Shown one piece after another: positions 1 to 5,721 of a stretch of 5,835 nucleotides of DNA. Location of the stretch: positions 1-5,835 of the forward strand of contig JARFRT010000211.1 in NCBI GenBank assembly GCA_029287105.1, given 5' to 3'. The number at the start of each line of letters is the position of its first letter. Position 1 is the first letter of the stretch. This DNA is from Akkermansiaceae bacterium (lineage in GTDB: Bacteria > Verrucomicrobiota > Verrucomicrobiia > Verrucomicrobiales > Akkermansiaceae). The notes below the pieces were generated by a model, which saw nothing but the letters and a program-made list of their open reading frames with translations, had not been told where the DNA came from and searched no databases. The position numbers and the translations under genes are program-made.

Positions 1-105
1 CGATGCATGATACAAACGATGCTCTACTAATTAGAGAATGCCCTAACAAATATAATAGGTCAAGAAATGAATTTAACTTTCCAAAACTATTTTTTACAGT
101 TGTTT

Positions 106-1062
106 TCAGTCGTCAGCCTTATCCTTAAAGCTGTTAGGTCGTTTAAATTGGGGTGCGATTTTTTGCAGAGTGTTCCAAAAGTTATTGTCGGATGGGTGGC
201 CGTTAAAAAGTATCTTACCCTCGGGTGAGGCAATGACCATGGTGGGCAGGTCTGTGATACGGAGCAGGTTGGCCAATGACTTTTTGTTAGAATCGACGAC
301 CCATGAGCATTGGGCTTTGTTGGCATCCTCTTTCCGCATGGTCTCGGCGTCTTCAAGGATGCCGGGGTAGTGACCGACGAGGACGGAGATCACGGCAATG
401 TTTTGCTCGCTGCACGACTTGGTGGTGAGGATGAAGTCGGGCAGATTGATTTGGACCTCCTGGCTCATGGGCGACCAGAAGTGGATCAGGGTTGCTTTTT
501 TCCCCTTCATGAGCTGGCCCAGTGTCGAGGCTTTCGCTCCGCTCTGCATGGGCATGGGGCGCTGGGGGTCCAGGGTGACGGATGCCATGGCTTCGTCCAG
601 GCGCAGGCGGTCGATGTGTGGGGCGAATGCCTGGCCTTGACGCGGGCTCAGCCAGAAGGCTTCGGTGATATGGGTTTTGAAGCCGGCCTTGTCTCCTTTT
701 TGCAGGGCGGCGAGAGCCTGGGTGTAGTGGACGATCGCGAGCCAGTCTTCCTTGACGGAGAAGACTTCTGAGGTGTCGGGGTCGAAGCTATCGGACTGTT
801 TGAGGAGTTCCGGGGCGAGTGCCGCGAGGGCGGTTTCGTCGCGCAGGTCGACGAGGTGGAGGAAGCGGGCTTCGAGGATGACTTGCGGGTGGACGCCTGC
901 TTTTTTGGCCTCCTTGACGGCTGCGGGGAAATCTGCGGCGCCCATGCTGGAGAATATTTTCTCCATGGCGGCCTCTTTGGCGGATGTTGGTTGGTCTTCC
1001 GGGCTTGGTTGTTGTGCCGCAGCAAAGCTGGCGAGCAGGAGTGAGAAGAGGATGTGTTTCAT
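106..1062 (-). CDS. Exported thioredoxin-fold protein lacking the CxxC active site
   Basis: This 318-residue protein starts at ATG with a signal peptide: a short basic start (MKH), a hydrophobic core at about residues 4-15 and an AAA-Q cleavage site near residue 16. It should act in the periplasm or outside the cell. Residues about 20-150 are probably helical and alanine-rich, and I do not recognise a family there. Residues about 165-305 look like a TlpA/AhpC-type thioredoxin fold: a beta strand ending in HFW at 194-196, a second strand (IAVISVLVG) near 222-230, and the cis-proline region DLPTMV with Pro273 before a strand and EGK turn. The position that is normally WCxxC reads W196-S-P-M-S200, so both catalytic cysteines are serines and disulfide exchange at that site is not expected. 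Two other cysteines, 217 and 252, remain. The role is therefore probably binding or scaffolding rather than oxidoreduction (inference). The fold assignment is fairly secure, the function unknown. I see no Shine-Dalgarno sequence. Confidence 0.85.
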   Translation of the reverse strand: MKHILFSLLLASFAAAQQPSPEDQPTSAKEAAMEKIFSSMGAADFPAAVKEAKKAGVHPQVILEARFLHLVDLRDETALAALAPELLKQSDSFDPDTSEVFSVKEDWLAIVHYTQALAALQKGDKAGFKTHITEAFWLSPRQGQAFAPHIDRLRLDEAMASVTLDPQRPMPMQSGAKASTLGQLMKGKKATLIHFWSPMSQEVQINLPDFILTTKSCSEQNIAVISVLVGHYPGILEDAETMRKEDANKAQCSWVVDSNKKSLANLLRITDLPTMVIASPEGKILFNGHPSDNNFWNTLQKIAPQFKRPNSFKDKADD

Positions 1063-1100
1063 GATGACAGAGTCAGTTGGTAAACGGCAAAGGCCAAGAT

Positions 1101-1130
1101 AAAAAAACGGGCGGGCATGAGCCCGCCCGC
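1101..1130 (-). terminator. Intrinsic terminator of the LysM lipoprotein gene
   Basis: A perfect 9-bp GC-only stem (1108-1116 with 1121-1129) closes a 4-base loop. Read on the minus strand it is followed at once by seven T (1107-1101), the classic Rho-independent form. It begins 37 bases after the stop codon of the LysM gene. On the plus strand a T-run also follows (1136-1142) but six bases beyond the stem, so activity in that direction would be weaker, and no plus-strand gene needs it. Confidence 0.9.
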
Positions 1131-1166
1131 AGGTATTTTTTTGGCTGGGTGTTTGGGCTTCCGGAT

Positions 1167-1613
1167 TTAGCGACCGGGAATGGTCAGTGTCTGTCCGGTG
1201 CGGATGTTCGTGTTGGTAAGTCCGTTTGCGGCTTGGATGGCTTCGATGCTCGTGCCGTACTTGCGGGCAAGTCCCCAGAGGCTGTCACCGGATACCACGG
1301 TGTGACTGGTTCCGCCCACGGCCGGGTCGCCAGGTGCTGCGGGGATTTCCGGAGAGGATGGTTGGGCGATGCCGGGTAGTGGTTGGTAGGGGGCGGCACC
1401 GGTGGACGGGGCGTAGGAGCCTGTCTCACCACCGGCCTGGGGTACGCCGTAGGGATTATTTGCTCCGGCAGCAGGTGCTCCATAGGGGTTCGTGGCCGAT
1501 TCGGCCGCCTTCTGTTTCTTGTATTCCTGGTAATCGGGGTCCAAGGCGCATGAGCTGAAGGTGAGGGCGGTGAGGCATGCGGTGGCAAATGTGATGGTCG
1601 TGTTTGTTTTCAT
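1167..1613 (-). CDS. Small LysM-domain lipoprotein
   Basis: This 148-residue protein starts with a lipoprotein signal peptide: MKT, a hydrophobic stretch to about residue 19, and a lipobox reading F-S-S-C with the lipidated cysteine at 22. Residues 23-100 are a low-complexity linker rich in Pro, Gly and Ala, including two copies of an NPYG(A/V)P hexapeptide at 42-47 and 53-58. Residues about 104-147 form one LysM domain: HTVVSGDSLWGLARKYG, then an AANGL helix turn, then the closing GQTLTIP strand. LysM domains bind N-acetylglucosamine in peptidoglycan, so the protein probably tethers a membrane to the cell wall. Outer-membrane placement is inferred, although Asp at +3 (C-A-L-D has Ala at +2) gives no inner-membrane retention signal of the usual Asp+2 type. 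There is no catalytic domain, so a structural or recruiting role is likely. The gene appears monocistronic, with its own terminator downstream. The start is supported by the signal peptide rather than by a ribosome binding site. Confidence 0.9.
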   Translation of the reverse strand: MKTNTTITFATACLTALTFSSCALDPDYQEYKKQKAAESATNPYGAPAAGANNPYGVPQAGGETGSYAPSTGAAPYQPLPGIAQPSSPEIPAAPGDPAVGGTSHTVVSGDSLWGLARKYGTSIEAIQAANGLTNTNIRTGQTLTIPGR

Positions 1614-1661
1614 AGTGGGTCGTTGATGGTGAGTGGTGTTATGGTGATTAGTGATTGCTAG

Positions 1662-1690
1662 ATAATTAGCACTTAATGGCTATTTGTAAA
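1662..1690 (-). promoter_or_regulatory. Possible sigma70-type promoter for the LysM lipoprotein gene
   Basis: On the minus strand a TTTACA hexamer (1690-1685, 5 of 6 matches to the -35 consensus) is separated by exactly 17 bases from AATTAT (1667-1662, 4 of 6 matches to the -10 consensus). This would start transcription near 1655, about 42 bases before the ATG. A short inverted repeat, TGCTA-6-TAGCA (1656-1671), overlaps the -10 and start site and could be an operator or chance. This is based on consensus matching only. Confidence 0.35.
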
Positions 1691-1775
1691 ACGGAAGTTT
1701 GCCGGGGGTGCTTTCAATCTTTCTGGAAAAGAATGCTCTGGGCAGACGTATTTAATCTTGTTAGCGTTACTCATC

Positions 1776-2174
1776 ATGGATTTTGTCACTGGAATTGTTT
1801 TTTTGCCGTTGATCCTATTATGCCTGGCATTTGTCTCCGGGAGTGTGCTTGCCTACCGGGGCGAACAGAGTTGGAAGACGCGGCTGATGATCATCGGATC
1901 GGGCTGCCAGAGTGTGGGTTTTGTGACTTATTTTGCGGGTGGCGTCCTGATGTATTCCATGTTTCGTGGTGGTTCGATGAGTAATGCCTACTCGATTTTC
2001 AGTATCGTGATGATGGTTGCCGGACTTCTCATTTTGGTGGGCATGGTGGTATTTGCCATCGCATTTGTCGCCTACTGCGCCCGTGCCGGTGCCGCCGGAA
2101 AACGTGCGGGCGAGCTTGAGGAGATGCTGGGGCACATGCAGCAGCGCTTGGCGGAAGTCGATCGGATCCAGTAG
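1776..2174 (+). CDS. Unrecognised small protein with three membrane segments
   Basis: I do not recognise this protein. From the ATG at 1776 it has 132 residues. It has three hydrophobic segments, at about residues 4-26, 37-62 and 74-101, joined by short loops. A charged tail (about 105-132) carries an AGELEEMLGHMQQRLAEVDRI pattern with heptad-like leucine and methionine spacing, so a short amphipathic helix or coiled coil is likely at the membrane surface. The 'positive-inside' charges (YRGEQSWKTR after segment 1, ARAGAAGKR after segment 3) place the N-terminus outside and the C-terminal tail in the cytoplasm (inference). A TTG at 1758 would add six residues (LLALLI); neither start has a clear ribosome binding site, and I prefer the ATG. 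It is the only plus-strand gene, divergent from the LysM gene and convergent with tatD, so it must have its own promoter, which I could not identify. The strongly patterned hydrophobicity argues for a real gene, though its homology is untested. Confidence 0.72.
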   Translation: MDFVTGIVFLPLILLCLAFVSGSVLAYRGEQSWKTRLMIIGSGCQSVGFVTYFAGGVLMYSMFRGGSMSNAYSIFSIVMMVAGLLILVGMVVFAIAFVAYCARAGAAGKRAGELEEMLGHMQQRLAEVDRIQ

Positions 2175-2207
2175 TGGTCGCGCATCCCATAGTGGCGGCG
2201 CATCCCG
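2172..2207. repeat. Imperfect 18-bp tandem duplication at a stop codon
   Basis: Two adjacent 18-base units (2172-2189 and 2190-2207) match at 15 of 18 positions, both with the pattern TAGTGG..GCGCATCCC. The first TAG is the stop codon of the three-segment membrane protein gene, so the second copy places another in-frame TAG six codons later. It lies in the short gap between two convergent genes. Origin by replication slippage is likely, and no function is evident. Confidence 0.6.
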
Positions 2208-2229
2208 AGAGCATTCATCCGCGGCGTGG

Positions 2230-3042
2230 CTACGGGAAGTTGTAAAACGCGGCGGCGGTCGTTTCGGTGTGTCCTGCGAGTTCTTCCAGGCTTTCTCCCC
2301 GCGCACGGGCGATGGTTTCCGCGGTGAAGCGAGTGAAGGCGGGTTCATTGCGTTTGCCGCGATGCGGAACCGGCGCGAGGTAGGGCGCGTCGGTTTCGAT
2401 CATGAAGGAGCCTGCCGGACAGCGGGTGGCGGTATCGATGACGACCGCCGCGTTTTTAAAGGTGGCAATCCCGGTAAAGGAGATGAGCCCGCCGAGGTCG
2501 AGGATCGGTTGGGCGGCTTCCATGCTGAACGGGAAGCAATGAAACACGGCGCGGACCCGGTCGGCGTGTTTGCCATAAATGGCGAGTGCGTCTTGCAGGG
2601 ACGCGTCGCCCGACCGGTCCCTGGTATGGATCACGATGTTTTTGCCAAGCTGGGCGGCGAGTTGGAAGTGCTGGTCAAGAAACGCGCGCTGGCGGGCATG
2701 ATAGCTTTCGTCGGTCCAGCCGACGGGGGCGGGGTGATAGTAGTCGAGTCCGGTCTCGCCGATGGCGACACAGCGCGGGTGGCGTGCGAATGCTTCGAGG
2801 GGCTGCAGGTAGTCCTCGCGGGTTTCGTGGACATCGCACGGATGAATGCCGACGCAGGCAAATACCTCGGGATGTTTTTCGGCGATTTCGAGGTTGGTTG
2901 GGCAGTCATCCAGGCAGGTTGCCAGGGTGACCATGCGCCTGACCCCGTGTTCACGGGCACGCGTGATGATTTCCCCCTGTTCCCCGGGGGCAAACTTGTG
3001 GGAGGCTAGGTGGCAGTGGGAGTCCGTGAAAAAAGGGGTCAT
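2230..3042 (-). CDS. tatD: TatD-family metal-dependent hydrolase (putative DNase)
   Basis: The 270-residue product has the full TatD amidohydrolase-type metal site: D7-S-H-C-H11 (the HxH pair), GIHP with H67, GETGLD with E96, VIHTRD with H139, H168 in FHCF, and the terminal TDAPYL with D218. Length and motif order are typical of the family, a TIM-barrel enzyme that binds divalent metals. Characterised members are 3'-5' exonucleases or DNases, and some relatives act on D-aminoacyl-tRNA, so the exact substrate is not fixed by sequence. It lacks a signal peptide and should be cytoplasmic. It is the last gene of the run that follows the phosphatase and peptide transporter genes, 50 bases after the transporter's stop codon, and is probably co-transcribed with them. 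No hairpin terminator is visible after it. The ATG start gives the normal spacing to the HxH motif. The family call is secure, and the gene symbol is used in the family sense (it may be of the YcfH/YjjV type). Confidence 0.93.
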   Translation of the reverse strand: MTPFFTDSHCHLASHKFAPGEQGEIITRAREHGVRRMVTLATCLDDCPTNLEIAEKHPEVFACVGIHPCDVHETREDYLQPLEAFARHPRCVAIGETGLDYYHPAPVGWTDESYHARQRAFLDQHFQLAAQLGKNIVIHTRDRSGDASLQDALAIYGKHADRVRAVFHCFPFSMEAAQPILDLGGLISFTGIATFKNAAVVIDTATRCPAGSFMIETDAPYLAPVPHRGKRNEPAFTRFTAETIARARGESLEELAGHTETTAAAFYNFP

Positions 3043-3092
3043 TTCTGTCTTCGTAAAAGAGGGGTGGATCAGAGGTGTGGATACATTGTTTA

Positions 3093-4919
3093 CTAAGCAT
3101 TTTCCCGAGGGGTCTCCTTTTTGTAAAAGAGGGCGTAGGGGATGAAGATGATAGCCGTGACCAGCATCAGTCGGGTGAAGAACCAGAAGTAGCTGGCCCC
3201 CTCCATGCGGGTGCCCCCGCCGGCGTAGTAGCTTATTTTCAGCCGGGATGTGTCATCCGTGGCTGATGCGCTGATGTCGGGGGTCAGTCCGAGCTCTTGT
3301 TTGCGGCGTTCCAGCCATGGGGTGTCGGGGTGGAGGGCGTCAGTCCATGAGGCTGCTTTTTCCTTCTGGAGTTCGGGCAGGGTGAGGGTCACGCCCAGAT
3401 CCCATCGGGTTTTCTGTTGTTGGTCGGGGCCGTCTGAGGAGATCCGGGCCGTCCGCGAGTTGAGGCGGGTGTAGCGCAGCGGGTTCCCCCACGGGTCGGT
3501 GACGGCGGCCATGGACGGGGTGCCCTTTTCATTGGAAGGGAGCCCCCCCTTGACGAGGTAGATGCGCTTGATGGTATCGGCACTTTCTTTGAGTTGTTGG
3601 AAGCAGGGTGAGTCGATTGTTTCCCCCTTGAGCGTGATGTCGTCGGTGGTGCCGGCTTGCTGGTCGAATCCCGGGTGAGTGCGGTTTTCCTCGAGGGTGA
3701 CGGAGGGAATCTGGATGTGGTTGTTGATGCCGGCGGTAACAAAATTGCCGACGGCCACGGATCCCAGATAGAAGCACATGACCAGCGATTTCATGTTGCG
3801 GGGTGCCTGGGTGTAGGCGAACTCGAGGGCGACGATGGAAACCATGACCTCTGATGAGGTGAGCAGGGCGTAAGCGACCACCTGCCAGATGATGTTAGGC
3901 GTTTGTCCTGAGTCGATGATGGTCTGGGTCACCGCAACCAAAGAGAAGGCGGTCACCATGACAAAGAGGCCGATGCCAATTTTCCGGAGCGGAGTGAGCA
4001 GCCAGATTTTTGAAATGGCGGGGTAGACGAGGTAGGTAAAGATGGGGATGAACGCGAGCACGAACAGCGAGTTCAGCGACTGGATTTGCGATGGCAGCCA
4101 TTGGGTCCCGAGCAGGTTGCGATCCATGTCCTGGGCTTGGAAGATCAGGGTGGTGCCGGTTTGGTCGAACAGGGACCAGAAGATGGCGAGAAAAAGATAG
4201 AGCGGCGCGAGGTGCAGCAGGGTCTTCCAGGTTTCTTTTTTTCCGAAATCCTTCAGGAAGCGCATACCACCGGCGGGCACGTGGGCGAATCGCTTCCGGC
4301 CCATCCAGAAAATCAGCGTTGCAAGTGCCATCAGGATTCCGGGGATGCCAAAGGCAAGATGGGGGCCGTACCACTCCATGAGCCACGGAGTGAGCAGGGC
4401 CGAGAGCATGGCGCCCAGGTTGATGGAAAAGTAGAACCAGTTGAAAATCTTGGCGAGCAGGTGGGAGTTGCCCCGCCCGAACTGATCGCCGACGTGGGCG
4501 GAAACGCAGGGTTTGATGCCGCCCGATCCCACGGCGATGAGCATCAGGCCAGCCGTCAGCCACCAGCGGGCGTCCCCCTGTGTGCCCATGAAGGCGAGGG
4601 CCGCGTGCCCCGCGCAGTAAACCAATGAAAGGGCGATGATGGTACGGTATTTTCCCAGGAAGATATCAGCCAGAAGGGCACCCAAAAACGGGGTGAGGTA
4701 GACCCAGCCGACCCAGGTGTGGATCTTTTCCGTGGCTTCAGCCGTTGTCATGGCCGTGCCCGGGCTGTCGTTCATCAGGTGGAGATACTTGACCATGAAG
4801 ACGGCCAGCACGGCTTTCATCCCATAAAAAGAAAATCGCTCGGCGGCCTCGTTGCCGACGATGTGCGGGATGCCTGACGGCATGCCTGTGGTGTCTGATG
4901 GCGATGTGCGGTAGGACAT
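3093..4919 (-). CDS. POT-family proton-coupled oligopeptide transporter with large periplasmic insert
   Basis: The 608-residue protein is a PTR2/POT-type major facilitator that should import di- and tripeptides with protons across the inner membrane. The diagnostic ExxER motif in TM1 is E24-A-A-E27-R28-F-S-F-Y-G, followed by the PTR2 region GKYRTI (89-94), GSGGIKPCVSAHVGDQF (131-147) and FYFSINLGAM (162-171). I count 12 membrane segments, near 29-48, 67-88, 92-110, 118-136, 155-178, 186-206, 231-251, 280-301, 310-332, 343-366, 375-397 and 575-598. The short 207-230 link leaves no room for the two extra HA/HB helices of many bacterial members. In TM10, E357 occupies the position of the conserved peptide-binding glutamate. 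Residues about 398-574, between TM11 and TM12, are hydrophilic and should face the periplasm; they contain a GspG-like stretch (annotated separately). This makes the protein longer than the usual 450-500 residues. It starts 22 bases after the phosphatase gene ends. Substrates and the insert's role are inferred. Confidence 0.93.
   Translation of the reverse strand: MSYRTSPSDTTGMPSGIPHIVGNEAAERFSFYGMKAVLAVFMVKYLHLMNDSPGTAMTTAEATEKIHTWVGWVYLTPFLGALLADIFLGKYRTIIALSLVYCAGHAALAFMGTQGDARWWLTAGLMLIAVGSGGIKPCVSAHVGDQFGRGNSHLLAKIFNWFYFSINLGAMLSALLTPWLMEWYGPHLAFGIPGILMALATLIFWMGRKRFAHVPAGGMRFLKDFGKKETWKTLLHLAPLYLFLAIFWSLFDQTGTTLIFQAQDMDRNLLGTQWLPSQIQSLNSLFVLAFIPIFTYLVYPAISKIWLLTPLRKIGIGLFVMVTAFSLVAVTQTIIDSGQTPNIIWQVVAYALLTSSEVMVSIVALEFAYTQAPRNMKSLVMCFYLGSVAVGNFVTAGINNHIQIPSVTLEENRTHPGFDQQAGTTDDITLKGETIDSPCFQQLKESADTIKRIYLVKGGLPSNEKGTPSMAAVTDPWGNPLRYTRLNSRTARISSDGPDQQQKTRWDLGVTLTLPELQKEKAASWTDALHPDTPWLERRKQELGLTPDISASATDDTSRLKISYYAGGGTRMEGASYFWFFTRLMLVTAIIFIPYALFYKKETPRENA
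3198..3728 (-). other. Periplasmic insert of the POT transporter with a GspG-like segment
   Basis: This part of the transporter gene encodes residues about 398-574, a hydrophilic stretch lying between TM11 and TM12. Within it, residues about 440-512 follow the order seen in the C-terminal globular part of type II secretion major pseudopilins (GspG/PulG): a helix (QQLKESADTIKRIYL), a G-G-L-P-S turn, DPWGNPLRYTR at 475-485, then ISSDGPD at 493-499 and a final WDLG. In PulG-type proteins the matching landmarks are Y..dnG.YP, DPWGxxY and SLGPDG...DDI. The calcium-site acidic residues of GspG are only partly present. The remaining 515-574 region is charged and unrecognised. The match is by eye and the function is unknown; a substrate-capture or partner-docking role is speculation. 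Confidence 0.55.
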
Positions 4920-4941
4920 GGTGCTTGTCTGTTAGTCTGAG

Positions 4942-5610
4942 TCAGTGCGACGGGGTGATGATGGCGAGGAGCTCCCTGATGTGGTGAATGAGGTAAGCGG
5001 GTTGCTCCGATTCGAGTGCCACCAGATCGTGATACCCCCAGGTGGCGGCGATGGCGATCATGCCGGCATTGCGGGCGGTGGCCAGGTCGATGGTGGAGTC
5101 GCCAAGGAAGGCAATTTCACGGGGTGGTGTGCCGAGGGCGTCAGCGGTAGCAAATGCGCCGGTCGGGTCAGGTTTGGTGGGGGTGCCGTCGCGCTGGCCG
5201 AGTACGATGGCGAACGGGGCGCCGGGGAAGAGGTGATCGGTCATTTGTTGGCAGAAAATGTCGGGTTTGTTCGAGAACACGGCGGTGCTTATTTTGTGTT
5301 GGGCCAGCGTGTGCAGTGCTTCGGCCATGCCGGGGTAGGCGGATGTTCCCTCTTTCCAGGTCGCTGCGTAATCGGCGCTCATCAGGGGGACGAGGTGTTG
5401 GGCGTCCTCGGTGGGGTAGTCCGTGGGCAGGGCGCGTTCCACGAGTTTGTAAATTCCGTTGCCGATGAAGCCGCGGACCACCTGTTCCGGGTGGATCGGC
5501 AGTCCGGCCTTTTTCAGGACGCGGTTGAGGGAGGCGGTGAGACCCGGGAGTGAATGGATCAGGGTTCCATCGAGGTCAAAAATTACGGAGCGAATCACGC
5601 CCCCGAGCAT
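4942..5610 (-). CDS. gph: HAD-superfamily phosphatase, phosphoglycolate phosphatase type
   Basis: From the ATG at 5610 this is a 222-residue HAD hydrolase. Motif I is FDLDGTL, with nucleophile and acid D12 and D14; motif II is VFSNK with S113; motif III is the lysine in TKPDP (K146); motif IV is FLGDSTIDLATARNAG with D171 and D175. The helical cap segment GFIGNGIYKLVERALP closely follows the phosphoglycolate phosphatase pattern (GNG..LVERAL), which supports removal of phosphate from 2-phosphoglycolate formed during DNA end repair or by Rubisco oxygenation. Related HADs of similar length can act on other small phosphates or as PpaX-type pyrophosphatases, so the substrate is probable rather than proven. 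The frame is open back to a GTG at 5697, but that start would place coding sequence across the hairpin at 5653-5688. A GTG at 5598 (giving MIRSVIFDLDGTL) is an equally plausible start. It is first in the run ahead of the peptide transporter and tatD. Confidence 0.88.
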   Translation of the reverse strand: MLGGVIRSVIFDLDGTLIHSLPGLTASLNRVLKKAGLPIHPEQVVRGFIGNGIYKLVERALPTDYPTEDAQHLVPLMSADYAATWKEGTSAYPGMAEALHTLAQHKISTAVFSNKPDIFCQQMTDHLFPGAPFAIVLGQRDGTPTKPDPTGAFATADALGTPPREIAFLGDSTIDLATARNAGMIAIAATWGYHDLVALESEQPAYLIHHIRELLAIITPSH

Positions 5611-5652
5611 CAGGTTAATGCGGTCTGAGATCAAGACATACTCGTAAAAGAT

Positions 5653-5688
5653 TCCGGCCCCCGCACGCTGCAACATACGGAGGCCGGA
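5653..5688 (-). terminator. Probable terminator hairpin after the PEP-CTERM gene
   Basis: Arms 5653-5663 and 5678-5688 form an 11-bp GC-rich stem (one G-T wobble on the minus-strand RNA) with a 14-base loop. On the minus strand it lies 33 bases past the PEP-CTERM gene's stop codon and is followed by a short TCTTTT tract, so it reads as a weak intrinsic terminator or an RNA-stabilising hairpin. It separates that gene from gph. Confidence 0.5.
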
Positions 5689-5721
5689 CACTATCACATA
5701 GCAAACACAATCATTTGCATG

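Noticed and set aside
22..36. Small inverted repeat CTCTA-5-TAGAG and weak AACT/AGTT pairing near 85-101 as a terminator for the gene ending at 106.
   Set aside because: The stems are only 4-5 bp, AT-rich and lack a proper T-run on the minus strand. Such pairings are expected by chance in this AT-rich stretch.
67..228. Plus-strand ORF of about 53 codons beginning ATG at 67, downstream of a TATAAT at 51-56.
   Set aside because: No supporting -35 element lies 16-18 bases upstream, and most of the frame is antisense to the end of the thioredoxin-fold gene. The encoded peptide has no recognisable pattern.
1676..1984. Plus-strand 102-codon frame overlapping the start of the three-segment membrane protein.
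   Set aside because: It is cysteine- and tryptophan-rich without domain pattern and is out of frame with the membrane protein, whose hydrophobic periodicity is far more convincing.
2017..3009. Long plus-strand frame of 330 codons opposite tatD.
   Set aside because: It is antisense to a gene with every TatD metal-site motif. The length is explained by the GC-rich mirrored reading frame.
3051..3132. Repeated GTAAAAGAGGG-like words near 3053 and 3123, and a similar CGTAAAAGA near 5643.
   Set aside because: The shared words are about 9-11 bases, with no common extension, spacing or dyad symmetry; chance is sufficient.
4086..4628. Plus- and minus-strand frames of 180-222 codons overlapping the peptide transporter gene.
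   Set aside because: Both are shadows of a clear 12-helix POT protein and show proline/arginine- or glycine-rich composition without domains.
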